Shown: positions 43,240-53,263, counted from the first letter of the stretch. The stretch is DNA of 64,000 nucleotides from Ottowia thiooxydans DSM 14619 (GCF_000422885.1 NZ_AUGX01000011.1:124001-188000); one strand, 5' to 3'. A program made the numbers and translations. The notes: generated by a model not told the origin, from the letters alone.

Positions 43240-44172
43240 ATGGACATTCGATCGCTCCGCTACTTCGCCACTATTGCGCAGGCTGGGTCTTTCACTCAGG
43301 CCGCTCGTGACCTGCACATCGCCCAGCCGGCGTTAAGTCAGCACATCCGCAGACTGGAAGAGGAAATAGGTGTACCCCTGCTGGTCCGGCATCCGCGAGG
43401 CGTGAAGCCCACGGCCGCCGGCGAGTTGCTCCTGGGGCATGCGCGGCGCATTGTGTTCGATGTTGAATATGCGCTCGCACAGGCAAGACAACTGGCTTCC
43501 GAGGCGGTTGGCACCGTGCACATTGGTCTTCCACAGTCGCTAGGTATGCGGATTTCTGCACTTCTTTTTCGGCGAACGAGAGAACGATTTCCCAACGTTT
43601 CACTCGCATTCCACGAGGCCGGCCTTTCCAATCTTCCTGGCATGGTAGAAAAGGGTGTGGTCGATCTGGCAGTGACCTATACGCCTGCCGCTGCCATCGA
43701 GACAAGTACGCGGCTTGTGGCTCCGGTCAGTATGTTTGCAGTAGGCTGCGCCGGTTCGTTTCCTGTTGGGGGGCGTGGCAAACGGGCACTGGCTCAGCCT
43801 TCAATTACCTTGGAGGAGTCCTTCGCATTACCGCTCGTGCTGGGGCCTCGAGGGCAATGGCACCGGGACTACCTGCAAGATCTTGCTCTCAAACGAGGCT
43901 TGACAATCAACCTGGTCGGGGAGGCTGACTCGCTGCTGCTGATGCTCGAAGCCGCCAGATCAGGGAGCGCATTCACCATACTGACCTCGACCACGGCGGA
44001 CGTTGCTTTGCAAGAACGCAGTCTGTCAGGTGCGCGGATCGAAGGAGTCATAGCGGACCGGCCTCTGTATGTTTTCCAGTCCTTGATAAAGCCAGCGTCG
44101 AGAGCCGTGATGGAAATCCGGGCACTCATTCAGGAAGAGCTGGAGTCACTGGCAGTGCCTCGCGGCGGTTAG
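43240..44172 (+). CDS. LysR-family regulator (CatM/CynR-like)
   Basis: Starting at ATG 43240 (MDIRSLRYFATIAQAGSF), the protein has 310 residues. A longer open frame runs from 43015 through the end of the hydrolase gene but is not supported. The helix-turn-helix reads ARDLHIAQPALSQHIRRLEE. The effector domain is of the LysR type found in aromatic-acid regulators. It follows the hydrolase operon on the same strand and converges with the SDR gene at 44289-45005. Its target could be the operon upstream or the one facing it. Confidence 0.92.
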   Translation: MDIRSLRYFATIAQAGSFTQAARDLHIAQPALSQHIRRLEEEIGVPLLVRHPRGVKPTAAGELLLGHARRIVFDVEYALAQARQLASEAVGTVHIGLPQSLGMRISALLFRRTRERFPNVSLAFHEAGLSNLPGMVEKGVVDLAVTYTPAAAIETSTRLVAPVSMFAVGCAGSFPVGGRGKRALAQPSITLEESFALPLVLGPRGQWHRDYLQDLALKRGLTINLVGEADSLLLMLEAARSGSAFTILTSTTADVALQERSLSGARIEGVIADRPLYVFQSLIKPASRAVMEIRALIQEELESLAVPRGG

Positions 44173-44288
44173 TGCGGTCACTCGGTGGCCGGTTGACCGC
44201 TGATGAGCTTTAGATCGTTACCAGATTCCTGGAGCGTGTTCACAATTTCTTCGCAGCCTTGAATCGATCATGAACACGATCTGGAGTT

Positions 44289-45005
44289 TCAGCCGGCAAG
44301 GCCGACAGTCAGACCACCGCACACGTGCATGAGCTGACCTGTTGTGAATCCAGCGTCTTTATCCAGGAACTGTGTCACCGCATGCGCAATCTCTCTTGGT
44401 TGCCCGAACCGCTGCATCGGTACGGTTTGCAGGATTCTCTGCGTCGTTTCGGATTCTTCCGCGTTGACGCTGCGGAACATCTCAGTTTCAATAGGCCCCG
44501 GTGCGACGCAGTTCACTGTGATGTGAGGTGCCAGCTCGAGTGCCCAGGTCCGACTGAGTCCGTGGAGTCCTGACTTGACCGCCGCATACACAGTGCGATG
44601 CGATTTACCCATGGCCGCACGGCTGGAAATGTTCACAATGCGACCGAAGTGCGCGGCCCGCATGGCAGGAAGGGAGGCCTGCGTTACCTGGATCGTGGTG
44701 CGAAGGTTCAGGTTCACGAGCCTGTTCAGGTCCTCGAAGGTCACGTCTTCCAAGGCCGCCGAGTGGGTATATCCCATGTTGTTCACCAAGCGTGTGATGG
44801 GCAGATTGGAGATTTTCGCCAGTGCGGTAGCCGTGGCTCGTGGGTCAGAAAGATCTACGCACAGAAACTCAGCGAAAGACGCGCTTTCTGTTGGTGCGGA
44901 ACGGGCCATGCCGATGGCACGGTACCCCAATTCCGTGCACTTCTTAGCCACCGCCAAGCCAATGCCCTTTGAGGCGCCCGTAATGAGAACCCAATCCTGA
45001 CTCAT
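44289..45005 (-). CDS. Short-chain dehydrogenase/reductase
   Basis: The 238-residue protein has VLITGASKGIG, NNMGYTH in place of NNAG, the serine in NISSRAAMG and the catalytic YAAVK. The C-terminus GFTTGQLMHVCGG matches 3-oxoacyl-ACP/CoA reductase-like SDRs. It overlaps the CoA ligase stop by 4 bases and is the last gene of the leftward operon beginning at the cyclase gene. It probably oxidises a 3-hydroxyacyl-CoA. Confidence 0.92.
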   Translation of the reverse strand: MSQDWVLITGASKGIGLAVAKKCTELGYRAIGMARSAPTESASFAEFLCVDLSDPRATATALAKISNLPITRLVNNMGYTHSAALEDVTFEDLNRLVNLNLRTTIQVTQASLPAMRAAHFGRIVNISSRAAMGKSHRTVYAAVKSGLHGLSRTWALELAPHITVNCVAPGPIETEMFRSVNAEESETTQRILQTVPMQRFGQPREIAHAVTQFLDKDAGFTTGQLMHVCGGLTVGLAG

Positions 45006-46345
45006 AGTTTCTCCTCATTGCCACGGACGACGCGCTTGGCCTTATGGGTGAATCGCGGCAGAGATCCAGGGGCTGCGATTTCCACTTTGAAGCGCACGTT
45101 CAGTTGTTGACGCAGAGCAATTTCAGCTTGCTCCTGGAATGCTCCCGGCTCATCGGAGCCCGACTCAATGCTGACATGCAGGCCTTCGAGGAAGCCGTGC
45201 GTTGCTCCGCGCGGGCTGCGCGTGATATCAATGGTGAACTCCTCGCCAGCACCAGGAAGTCCGCGAATGACGTTCTCGATAGCGGAAGGAAATACATTCA
45301 CGCCGCGGACGATGAGCATGTCATCCGCTCGCCCTAGAACGCCACCGGCGAGACGCGCGTGTGTCCGGCCGTCGCTGGCCGGACGTGAGTCCTTGATGAC
45401 GATATCGCCCGTCCACCATCTGACGAGCGGGCAGGCCTCTTTGCGAAGCTGGGTAATGACCAGTACACCAGACTTCCCATCCTCTACAGGTTGTTCGGTT
45501 TCTGGGTCCAGAACCTCCGCGTAAACGAAGTCCTCGGCAATCACCGGGCCTTCCTTGCACTCGGATTCCCATGCAATGGGCTGGCATTCGAGCGCGCCGT
45601 AGCAATCGTACATGTTGGCTCCCCAAAGCTCCTCCAGGCGCTTGCGAGTAGAGGGAATAGAGCCTCCTGGCTCGCCGCCTACGGCGAGCGATCGAACGTT
45701 CAAGGAGCGGGGATCAATGCCCATTCCCTGGGCCGTCTCAGCAAGATGAGCCAGGAAAGAGGGTGTTGCGGCTAGGATGTTCGAGTCAAAATCGCGCATT
45801 GTCAGAATTTGCCGTGAGGTGTCGCCCGCCGAAGCTGGAATCACCATGGCGCCTATCCTCTCCGCAGCATAAGTCGCGCCTAGACCTGCGACGAACCATG
45901 CATAGTTGTACATGCACTGGAACACGTCGCCTCGTCGCATGCCCTGGGCGTAGAGCGATCGTGCGTACAGGTCAGCCCATGTATTCACGTCGCCGGCGGT
46001 CCAGTAAACAGGGGTGGGTTTTCCCGTCGTGCCTGAGGAAAAATGGACTCGCACGATGTCGTCGGAAGATGCCGCACAGAGCTCACCGTAAGGCGCATTG
46101 ATGTTGAGCGCTTCGACATAGTCCGGCTTGCGCGTGACGGGCAGCTTGCGGAGGTCGGTGAAGCTCGACAGGTCTCCGGCATTGAATCCGGCTTGGCGAA
46201 ATACGCGCTGATAGTAAAGACTGTGCTTCTCTACATAAGCGAGTTGGGATTTGAGAAGCGCGAGTTGATGCTTCTCGATCTGCTCGCGAGGCAAGGTCTC
46301 GGCCTGATGCCAGTAGTCGGAGGAGTAGGGGGCGTACATCTTCAT
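45002..46345 (-). CDS. Phenylacetate-CoA ligase-like acyl/aryl-CoA synthetase
   Basis: The 447-residue protein has the AMP-binding P-loop FSSGTTGK (about residues 102-109), the YDCYGALE motif and the hinge region GRADDMLIVRGVNVFPSAIE. The length and the FPSxIE hinge match the PaaK subgroup. It uses ATP to make an acyl-AMP and then the CoA thioester of an aromatic or long acid. It overlaps the acyl-CoA dehydrogenase and SDR genes by 4 bases each. It is the activating step for the operon. Confidence 0.93.
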   Translation of the reverse strand: MKMYAPYSSDYWHQAETLPREQIEKHQLALLKSQLAYVEKHSLYYQRVFRQAGFNAGDLSSFTDLRKLPVTRKPDYVEALNINAPYGELCAASSDDIVRVHFSSGTTGKPTPVYWTAGDVNTWADLYARSLYAQGMRRGDVFQCMYNYAWFVAGLGATYAAERIGAMVIPASAGDTSRQILTMRDFDSNILAATPSFLAHLAETAQGMGIDPRSLNVRSLAVGGEPGGSIPSTRKRLEELWGANMYDCYGALECQPIAWESECKEGPVIAEDFVYAEVLDPETEQPVEDGKSGVLVITQLRKEACPLVRWWTGDIVIKDSRPASDGRTHARLAGGVLGRADDMLIVRGVNVFPSAIENVIRGLPGAGEEFTIDITRSPRGATHGFLEGLHVSIESGSDEPGAFQEQAEIALRQQLNVRFKVEIAAPGSLPRFTHKAKRVVRGNEEKL

Positions 46346-47514
46346 GCTTTGTCAACAGCGATGGTTGAAAGGTGTTGAATGGTTTGACGATTGATCATCC
46401 GGGTCAGAACCATGCGTTGGATCTCCGAGGATCCTTCGTAGATCTCGATAATTCGCTGGTCGCGGTACAACCGTTCGACAGGGGTTGGCCAACAGTAGCC
46501 TTGGCCGCCCCAGATCTGAACGGCGGAATCCACAACGTCGTGCGATACCTCTGATGCGAACAGCTTGGTCATCGCTGCCAGTGCCTCAATTGAGTCTCCA
46601 CGGTCATACGCCGCTGCCGCTTCGTACAGCATGAGCCGCGCGGCACTGAGCTGAGTGGCCGCATCCGCCAACTTGAACCCAGTTCCTTGATGGTTAATGA
46701 GTGGTTTGCCGAACGCATTGCGCTCTACGGCTCGACGGCTGGCTTCAAAATAGGCGGTTCGGGCCAAACCGGTGGCCTGTGCCGACACTGTCAATCGGCC
46801 AACGTTCAATGTTTGGGAGGCCAGCCGCAAGCCCTTGCCTCGTTCGCCTATGAGTGCATCTGGCGGCACCCACACATCGAGTTCGAGATTGGAAGTTTGG
46901 GTGGCGCGCAGCCCCATTTTGTCTACGACTTCGGTGACAGCTACCCCGGGCTGATGGCCCTCTACCAGGAATGCGCTGATGCCCTGGCCCTCCAGGTGCT
47001 TAGCGAATACAACGTAGTATTTGGAGACGCCACCGTTTCCGATCCAGTATTTCTCGCCTCGAATACGCCAACCGTTGTTTTCTTCGGTTGCTGTGGTCTC
47101 AATTCCTGCGGCATCTGACCCCGCACCGCGTTCGGAGAGGGCAAAGCTGGTGGCTCGACCTTCTGCCAGTTCACCAAGATAGTGGTGCTTCTGGGACTCG
47201 GATCCCGCAAGCAGGATAGGGAACGCGCCAAGTTGGTAGACACCCATGATGGCGGCTGTCGAGGCGCAACACGCTGAGACCTCCTCTATCGCAGCAATCG
47301 TGGCAGTCAGACTCGCGCCGCGCCCGCCGTACTTCTTCGGCACGAACATAGCCGCCAGGCCACTCTTCACCAGTTCTTCTACGTTGGTATGTGAATACTC
47401 CTGGTTTAAGTCATTTTGGCTGGCGGACGGGCCAAAGAAAGTCTCCGCCGAGTTAGCCGCCGTCGCTTTCCACGCCGCTGCCGCTTCGTCCAGTTTGGGT
47501 TCCCAGAGAATCAT
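46342..47514 (-). CDS. Acyl-CoA dehydrogenase
   Basis: The 390-residue flavoprotein has the family landmarks FALSERGAGSDA near residue 130 and the catalytic glutamate in IYEGSSEIQR near residue 360. It introduces a double bond at C2-C3 of an acyl-CoA and passes electrons to ETF. The gene overlaps both neighbours (Bug and CoA ligase) by 4 bases. With the ligase, the FadB-like enzyme and the thiolase across the divergent region it forms a complete beta-oxidation spiral. Confidence 0.94.
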   Translation of the reverse strand: MILWEPKLDEAAAAWKATAANSAETFFGPSASQNDLNQEYSHTNVEELVKSGLAAMFVPKKYGGRGASLTATIAAIEEVSACCASTAAIMGVYQLGAFPILLAGSESQKHHYLGELAEGRATSFALSERGAGSDAAGIETTATEENNGWRIRGEKYWIGNGGVSKYYVVFAKHLEGQGISAFLVEGHQPGVAVTEVVDKMGLRATQTSNLELDVWVPPDALIGERGKGLRLASQTLNVGRLTVSAQATGLARTAYFEASRRAVERNAFGKPLINHQGTGFKLADAATQLSAARLMLYEAAAAYDRGDSIEALAAMTKLFASEVSHDVVDSAVQIWGGQGYCWPTPVERLYRDQRIIEIYEGSSEIQRMVLTRMINRQTIQHLSTIAVDKA

Positions 47515-48494
47515 GATTTTTTACCCGCATAGATTCCGATCTTGAGTTTTTCTATGACCGGGCCCCATGATTCGCGCTCTTTGATTGTTCGGGTCTTCAT
47601 CGCAGCCGGGGTTCCGGGCAAAGCGATCATCCCCATCTCTTCTGCACGCGAAACGAATGCTGGCGAACTAAGGAGGCTGTTGAGTGCGCCGTTGAGCTTT
47701 GCGATGGCAGCAGCAGGCGTTCCTGCCGGCGCGAACATGGAGAACCAGCTTCCGCCGGCGAGTTCGGGGTATCCGATCTCAGTGATCGTCGGTACGCTCG
47801 GTAGTTTCTTCATCCGCGATTCCATGAACGAAAGAATCCGATACTTGCCCGCCAGCGCATTGCCAGCCGCGACGCTGACGCTCTCGACATTGCTGTCTAC
47901 CTGGCCAGCCATAACCGCCGTGGTCGCAGGCGAAGCGCCACGGTAGTGGATGAAGGTGATGTCCAGCCCCAGGCGTTGGGCTATTCGTGCTGCGGCCAGA
48001 TGAGCCATGGTGCCCTCGCCTGTAGTGGCGTGGTTGAGTTTCCCGGGGTTTTTCCTGGCGTACTCGACATACTCCTGAAAGGTCTTTGCCGGAAAATCGT
48101 TGCGGACCACGAAGGCGTAGTCGACACTGGTCACAGCGCCCACAGGTTCGAAGTCTTCCAGCTTGTAATTGACCTTCTGGAACATGAACGGGTTGAGCGA
48201 AAACGTCGTCGGCGTCGTGAAAAGGAGGGTATGACCATCCGCTTGTGCCTGCTGAACGGCACTTGTACCTATCATCGTGGCCGCACCGTCTCGGTTTTCC
48301 ACTACGAAAGTCTGGCCTAAACGCTCCTGAAGACCCTGGCACACTGTCCTCGCGATAAGGTCCGTGGCACCTCCTGCGGGGAACGGAACCACCAGCTTGA
48401 CCGGTTTGGTGGGATAGTCGCCTCCTTGGGCAAGCGCAAGGGACGGGGCTAGAACCGGGGCCAGAAGGCCGAGATTGAATGTGCGACGTTTCAT
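47511..48494 (-). CDS. Bug/TctC-family periplasmic tricarboxylate receptor
   Basis: From ATG 48494 the protein has 327 residues. The start MKRRTFNLGLLAPVLAPSLALAQGG forms a signal peptide (cited in part; cleavage near ALA-QGG), followed by YPTKPVKLVVPFPAGGATD. It binds an organic acid in the periplasm. The stop overlaps the acyl-CoA dehydrogenase start by 4 bases, a very tight link between a receptor and the beta-oxidation enzymes. The ligand is presumably the acid activated by the PaaK-like ligase. Confidence 0.93.
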   Translation of the reverse strand: MKRRTFNLGLLAPVLAPSLALAQGGDYPTKPVKLVVPFPAGGATDLIARTVCQGLQERLGQTFVVENRDGAATMIGTSAVQQAQADGHTLLFTTPTTFSLNPFMFQKVNYKLEDFEPVGAVTSVDYAFVVRNDFPAKTFQEYVEYARKNPGKLNHATTGEGTMAHLAAARIAQRLGLDITFIHYRGASPATTAVMAGQVDSNVESVSVAAGNALAGKYRILSFMESRMKKLPSVPTITEIGYPELAGGSWFSMFAPAGTPAAAIAKLNGALNSLLSSPAFVSRAEEMGMIALPGTPAAMKTRTIKERESWGPVIEKLKIGIYAGKKS

Positions 48495-48510
48495 GGGGTC
48501 TCCTATCATT

Positions 48511-49548
48511 TCAAATAGTTGCTATGGGGGTGGCAGGCGAGCCGGCCGCTCGCGGAAGGTGCAGCGGTGGGGCCGTCAGAAGGAATGAGGAACGGGACTC
48601 TCTGCGCAGAGCATCAGCCAGATCCTTGAAGTACCAAAGTTCACCCAAGTGCATTCCCAACTTGAACAAGCAATGTTCATGAAGAGGTAACGCTGGATAC
48701 TTTTTTGTAAAACTCGGCGCGGCGGGATAGGCCTCGACGGCCAGGTTGTCCGCGCAGATCGCGACCAGAGAACTGTCACTTATCCAGTGGAGGAGCCGCT
48801 GATCACGGCCATCAAGCGCCGCGCACGCATTCTCGAGTTGAAGAGCGTCGGGCTTTCGATTCATGCGCAGAAGAAGGTCAGAGAATCCTGTGTAGATGCA
48901 AAGGAAATCTGCGGATCCGAAGGAAATTTTCTGATCATCCAGCGCTCTCATCAGTCTGTCGTATCCGACGAGAATGCGCTCCTCACCATAGATGGAATGA
49001 AGGTCGACGAGAACCGCGCGGCCCTGTACACCGGTTCGGGACATGTTCTCGATGCCCAACCGTGCGGCCCCGAGGTCGTCCTGCCTTTCAGAAGGGCCAA
49101 CGATGTCCAAGCCTGCCCTGAAGCCGTTGTAATAGACCGGAACTGGTTGCCCGTTGCCTTCCACATCGAACATGGACCCATAGTGGGCAAGCCCATCCCA
49201 TTGCGTCGAGTACTGGGTATAGAGCGTAACGGCCTCATCGCAGACGACATCCGTAAAGCACGCACAGGCAGCGCTTAACCTGTAGTTGTAGTTAAACGAG
49301 TCTCCACGTTCGGCAAAGCTGAAGAGCGGCGCGTGCCGCTGCTTGTGCAGGACGTTTCCTCCTGGAAAGTCCAGTGGAAGACTCAAGTTGAACGCCTTTC
49401 CCGTACGAGCTTCGGCGATTCCTTCGAGACGCGCGGAAGCCGTTAGAAGATTCAATCTTCCGACTTCGTCATTGACGCCGAAATCTCCCCAGTTGGATCC
49501 CTCCGGCCTTGTTCGCCAGCGGATCGCCGAACCTGCCTCGTGACTCAT
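48511..49548 (-). CDS. Cyclase-family protein (KynB-like metal-dependent hydrolase)
   Basis: The 345-residue protein matches the cyclase/kynurenine-formamidase-like family (PF04199 type): GDFGVNDEVGRLNLLT, then STQWDGLAHYGSMFD with the metal-binding region, and the acidic segments that follow. The canonical HxGTHxDxPxH is degenerate here. Members hydrolyse formamides or ring amides in a metal-dependent manner. It is the first gene of the leftward operon, 16 bases before the Bug gene. It could open an amide or lactone ring of the substrate. Confidence 0.85.
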   Translation of the reverse strand: MSHEAGSAIRWRTRPEGSNWGDFGVNDEVGRLNLLTASARLEGIAEARTGKAFNLSLPLDFPGGNVLHKQRHAPLFSFAERGDSFNYNYRLSAACACFTDVVCDEAVTLYTQYSTQWDGLAHYGSMFDVEGNGQPVPVYYNGFRAGLDIVGPSERQDDLGAARLGIENMSRTGVQGRAVLVDLHSIYGEERILVGYDRLMRALDDQKISFGSADFLCIYTGFSDLLLRMNRKPDALQLENACAALDGRDQRLLHWISDSSLVAICADNLAVEAYPAAPSFTKKYPALPLHEHCLFKLGMHLGELWYFKDLADALRRESRSSFLLTAPPLHLPRAAGSPATPIATI

Positions 49549-49624
49549 GGCGATGTCTCCTTGTTTGTGAAGGTCCCGATGCTATGCAGCGCTGCGGTGT
49601 CAGGCCAATACAGTTTTGTGTTGG

Positions 49625-49649
49625 CCGGTATGCGAAATCGATATACCGG
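49625..49649. promoter_or_regulatory. Inverted repeat, candidate operator
   Basis: CCGGTAT (49625-49631) pairs with ATACCGG (49643-49649) around an 11-base spacer. It lies 77 bases upstream of the cyclase gene start and would suit a dimeric regulator. Confidence 0.4.
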
Positions 49650-49666
49650 AGCTCTTGTGGTGTAAG

Positions 49667-49683
49667 GATTCCAAATGGGAATC
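49667..49683. promoter_or_regulatory. Inverted repeat, candidate operator
   Basis: GATTCC (49667-49672) pairs with GGAATC (49678-49683) around a 5-base spacer. It lies 18 bases after the previous repeat in the same divergent region. Confidence 0.35.
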
Positions 49684-49832
49684 AACTCATGAAATTTTGT
49701 CGATTGCGAATCCAGAAGAAGTGCCACAAGATCGCGCTGCCCAGTTTGCTGGTGCCTTCGAGGATCCTCGTGGCTCGAAGGCCACAGGATGCGGTGTTCG
49801 CCGGCAATGCCTGCGAATCAAGATATCTCAAG

Positions 49833-49860
49833 AAGAGGGCTCCATTGAGAAGGCCCTCTT
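49833..49860. promoter_or_regulatory. Hairpin in the FadB-like gene leader
   Basis: AAGAGGGC (49833-49840) and GCCCTCTT (49853-49860) form an 8-bp perfect stem with a 12-base loop, 34 bases before the ATG at 49895. It could be an operator or a leader hairpin. No T-run follows. Confidence 0.4.
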
Positions 49861-49894
49861 ACTTGAGTCCAGAGTCATTAGAGAAAAACCAGAG

Positions 49895-52003
49895 ATGCGC
49901 GACGAAGTAGTGAGCTCAGTTCTGGACGGCGAAGTGCTTGTCCTGACCATCAATAATCCTCCAGTCAATGCACTTTCAAACGCTGTGCGCACGCAACTTC
50001 AAGCAGCCGTTTTGGCAGCAAGGAGTGAGCACGCTGTCGCTGGCATCGTCATCACAGGCGCGGGGAAATGCTTCAGCGCTGGTGCAGACATCCGGGAACT
50101 CGGCGGTGAGCGCACCCATCCGTGGACGGGTGAAGTCGCGACCACTATCGAAACCAGTACAAAGCCTGTTGTAGTGGCTATCCACGGACACGCATTGGGC
50201 GGAGGTCTCGAGATTGCCTTGGGCGCACACTATCGAATCACGGAGCCCAGCGCCAGGTTCGCCCTGCCAGAAGTTCGCCTTGGCCTTCTTCCGGGAGGTG
50301 GCGGTACACAGCGTCTTCCGCGGTTGGTGGGGGCAGGCCAAGCCGTTCGGATGATGATGTCAGGGGACTCCATATCAGCCGGAGATGCTGCGGAGATAGG
50401 CCTTGTCGATGCTATTTCCGATAAGGGGACGCTTGTGGATCGAGCAAAGGAGCAGGTGCGAAAAATGGCTGCTGCGGGCATACTGCGGCGTACATGTGAC
50501 GCAACGGCTCTTTCAGACACAGCGGCTAGTCTGAAGCAAGTAGACGAAGTCTGGAAGAAGCTTGAGGGTAAGGCGAAGAGGCAGGTCGCTCCGGCACGCA
50601 TTGCCGATGCGGTCCGTGCGGCTGCACTTCATTCGTTGGATGATGGCCTGGCCGTGGAGGCCGTCGGCTTTGCGGAATGTATGGCGAGTCCGCAGAGACA
50701 AGGGCTGATTCACGCTTTCCTCGCTGAGAAGCGCGCCACGCACTCTCCTGTCAATGCTCCGGGTCGAGATATTCGCTCTGTCGCCGTGATTGGCGGTGGG
50801 ACCATGGGCTCGGGCATTGTCGCCGCGCTGCTCAATGCCGGATTCGAGGTCATGATGATGGAGCGGGACGAGACTAGCCTTGCAGCTGGCAAGGAGCGGG
50901 TGTCGGCGATTTTTCAACGCTCGATCAAATCCGGGAGATTGGACGAGACTGGCGTAGCTTGTGCGCTGCGCCGATTTGCTGGAAGTACGTGCTATTCAGA
51001 TATTGCCACAGCCGACTTGGTGATAGAGGCGGCCTTCGAAGACATGAATGTCAAGAAGGCGATCTTCAGCGAGTTGGATAGGGTATGCAAACAAGGGGCA
51101 ATCCTTGCAACCAACACCTCCTACCTGGACGTCAATGAGATTGCTGCTTCCGTGTGTCGTTCGAGTGATGTCATCGGTTTGCATTTTTTTTCGCCCGCGC
51201 ATGTCATGAAGTTGCTTGAAGTGGTCGCCGCAGAGGCGACGGCTCCAGACGTCATAGCTACTGGCTTTGAACTTGCGAAGAAGCTCGGCAAGACGCCGGT
51301 TCTTGCTGGAGTGTGTGATGGCTTCATTGGAAACCGGATTCTTTACGTGTTTCGTGAGGCTGCCAACTTCCTGATGGAGGACGGCGCGTCTCCGTACGAG
51401 ATCGACGAAGCACTGGAGGAGTTTGGCTTCGCGATGGGTCCGTTTCGTACTGCAGACCTCACAGGAGGAGATATCGGTTGGGCTACCCGCCAACGCAAGG
51501 CTGCTAATCGAGATCCACATGCTCGGTATGTACGGATTGCCGATGCTCTTTGCGAACGAGGCTGGTTTGGGCAGAAGGCCGGCCGCGGTTACTACCGGTA
51601 CGACGAGCCAGGACGCGGCCTTTGTGATCCAGATGTCCTAGAAATCATAGAGCGCGAGCGCAAGGAGCGCGGAGTTCGAGCTCGACGCTTTTCGGGTCAG
51701 GAAATCGTTGACCGGTACCTTGCGGCCATGGTGAATGAGGCGGCGAAGATTCTTGATGATGGCATTGCCTTGCGTCCGTCCGATATCGACGTGACCATGG
51801 TGTTGGGCTACGGGTTTCCACGTTGGAAGGGTGGGCCACTGAAGTATGCAGATATGGAGGGTCTTCCTGGGATTCTCAAGAACATCCGTACTTTCGCTAC
51901 CGATGATCCCCTCTTCTGGAAGCCGGCGCCGCTGCTGCTTTTCCTGGTGGAGGAAGGGAAATGTTTTGAAGATCTGAATCGGAAGGAGAAGAAACATGCG
52001 TGA
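49895..52003 (+). CDS. FadB/FadJ-like 3-hydroxyacyl-CoA dehydrogenase/enoyl-CoA hydratase
   Basis: From ATG 49895 the protein has 702 residues. The crotonase domain spans about residues 1-190 ([20 protein letters not shown] with Glu126), where the second hydratase glutamate is replaced by Arg152. The NAD-binding 3-hydroxyacyl-CoA dehydrogenase domain starts near 295 ([12 protein letters not shown]) with catalytic His430 (GLHFFSP). It carries out steps two and three of beta-oxidation, or mainly the second if the hydratase is impaired. The next gene, a thiolase, overlaps it by 8 bases. Confidence 0.92.
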   Translation: MRDEVVSSVLDGEVLVLTINNPPVNALSNAVRTQLQAAVLAARSEHAVAGIVITGAGKCFSAGADIRELGGERTHPWTGEVATTIETSTKPVVVAIHGHALGGGLEIALGAHYRITEPSARFALPEVRLGLLPGGGGTQRLPRLVGAGQAVRMMMSGDSISAGDAAEIGLVDAISDKGTLVDRAKEQVRKMAAAGILRRTCDATALSDTAASLKQVDEVWKKLEGKAKRQVAPARIADAVRAAALHSLDDGLAVEAVGFAECMASPQRQGLIHAFLAEKRATHSPVNAPGRDIRSVAVIGGGTMGSGIVAALLNAGFEVMMMERDETSLAAGKERVSAIFQRSIKSGRLDETGVACALRRFAGSTCYSDIATADLVIEAAFEDMNVKKAIFSELDRVCKQGAILATNTSYLDVNEIAASVCRSSDVIGLHFFSPAHVMKLLEVVAAEATAPDVIATGFELAKKLGKTPVLAGVCDGFIGNRILYVFREAANFLMEDGASPYEIDEALEEFGFAMGPFRTADLTGGDIGWATRQRKAANRDPHARYVRIADALCERGWFGQKAGRGYYRYDEPGRGLCDPDVLEIIERERKERGVRARRFSGQEIVDRYLAAMVNEAAKILDDGIALRPSDIDVTMVLGYGFPRWKGGPLKYADMEGLPGILKNIRTFATDDPLFWKPAPLLLFLVEEGKCFEDLNRKEKKHA

Positions 52004-53177
52004 AGCAGTTTTCGTGGGAACAGCCAGGACACCAATCACCAAGTCGAGATGGGGGGAGCTCAATGCAACGCAAGGTCCGACGCTGGCCGCGAATGCAATC
52101 CGCGCTGCGGTGGAGAGATCAGGAATTGATCCTGCTTTGATCGATGACCTGGTTCTGGGTTGTGGCTATCCTGAGGGGACTACAGGCCGAAACGTGGCGC
52201 GCCAGTCTGTTTTTCGCTCCGGGTTGTCGCAGGCGGTGGCAGGCGTTACGGTCAATCGGTTTTGTGCATCTGGCCTGCAGGCCGTGGCCGATGCGGCATC
52301 GCGCATTATTCTGGGAGGCAGCATCGCCACGGTTGCGGGTGGAGTAGAGAGTTGCTCAATGCTTCGCACACGCGACGACCCCACCATCGGTGTGGATTGC
52401 TGGATCAAGGAGAATGCGCCAGAAATCTATATGCCGATGATAGAGACCGCTGACATTGTGGCAAGACGCTATGGCATTGGCAGAGAAGATCAGGACGCGT
52501 TTGCTCTGCGGAGCCAGCAGCTAACCGCGCAGGCGCAAGAAGCTGGCCGGTATGACGCGGAGATTGTCCCCGTCACCACAATGATGGCAGTTACGGAAAA
52601 ACAGGCCACCGAAGTAACCTGGACGGAAGTGACGGTAACGCGTGATACCTGCAACCGGGCAGGCACCACTCTGGATCGCTTGGCAAGCTTGGCCCCTGTG
52701 CGTGGCGCTGGAAACTTTGTGACCGCGGGAAACGCGTCCCAGTTGGCAGATGGTGCGGCCGCCTGTGTGCTTATGGAGGCACAGTCTGCCGCGCGCGAGA
52801 ACCTCGAAGTCCTGGGCGCCTTCCGTGGCATGGCCGTCGCCGGCTGTTCACCGGAAGAGATGGGAATTGGCCCGGTGCTTGCCGTACCTAAGCTCCTCGC
52901 GCAGCACGGCTTGACGGTGCAAGACATAGACCTGTGGGAGTTGAACGAGGCTTTCGCTTCCCAGGCCTTGTACTGCCAGCGCAAGCTGGGTATTCCGATG
53001 GATCGCCTGAATGTGAACGGTGGTGGCATCGCGATCGGTCATCCTTTTGGTGTGACGGGTGCGCGGCTGGTGGGTCACTTGTTGCTCGAGGGACGCCGGC
53101 GCAAGGCGAAGTGGGGGGTGGTCACCATGTGCGTCGGTGGCGGCATGGGCGCTGCCGGTCTCATCGAAATTTTCTGA
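51996..53177 (+). CDS. Acetyl-CoA acyltransferase (thiolase)
   Basis: The 393-residue protein has all three catalytic sites of degradative thiolases: Cys90 (NRFCASG), the histidine in [11 protein letters not shown] and the cysteine in TMCVGGGMG near residue 379. It cleaves a 3-oxoacyl-CoA with CoA to release acetyl-CoA. It overlaps the FadB-like gene by 8 bases, so both are made together. The two genes complement the divergent ligase/acyl-CoA dehydrogenase operon. Confidence 0.94.
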   Translation: MREAVFVGTARTPITKSRWGELNATQGPTLAANAIRAAVERSGIDPALIDDLVLGCGYPEGTTGRNVARQSVFRSGLSQAVAGVTVNRFCASGLQAVADAASRIILGGSIATVAGGVESCSMLRTRDDPTIGVDCWIKENAPEIYMPMIETADIVARRYGIGREDQDAFALRSQQLTAQAQEAGRYDAEIVPVTTMMAVTEKQATEVTWTEVTVTRDTCNRAGTTLDRLASLAPVRGAGNFVTAGNASQLADGAAACVLMEAQSAARENLEVLGAFRGMAVAGCSPEEMGIGPVLAVPKLLAQHGLTVQDIDLWELNEAFASQALYCQRKLGIPMDRLNVNGGGIAIGHPFGVTGARLVGHLLLEGRRRKAKWGVVTMCVGGGMGAAGLIEIF

Positions 53178-53263
53178 GGCTTTTGTGGAAAGTATGATCA
53201 AACGGTAGACGGCTCCGAACCTTTGAATAGCCCCTATTTGAGGCCTTTCAGCAAGGTGTCAGA

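Larger units (their letters stand above)
49549..49894. other. Divergent intergenic region with several inverted repeats
   Basis: These 346 bases separate the cyclase operon from the FadB-like gene. An open frame runs through to the FadB-like gene start but the extra N-terminal residues have no family match. Three inverted repeats lie here (49625-49649, 49667-49683, 49833-49860). They are candidate operators or leader structures. Confidence 0.55.

Noticed and set aside
44212-44282. Complementary segments in the convergent region after the LysR gene at 43240
   Set aside because: AGATCGT/ACGATCT and CGTGTTCA/TGAACACG are far apart, mutually exclusive and lack T-runs, so a terminator is not supported.
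49616-49894. N-terminal extension of the FadB-like open frame
   Set aside because: The added 93 residues are cysteine- and arginine-rich without family match, and ATG 49895 gives a normal crotonase start.
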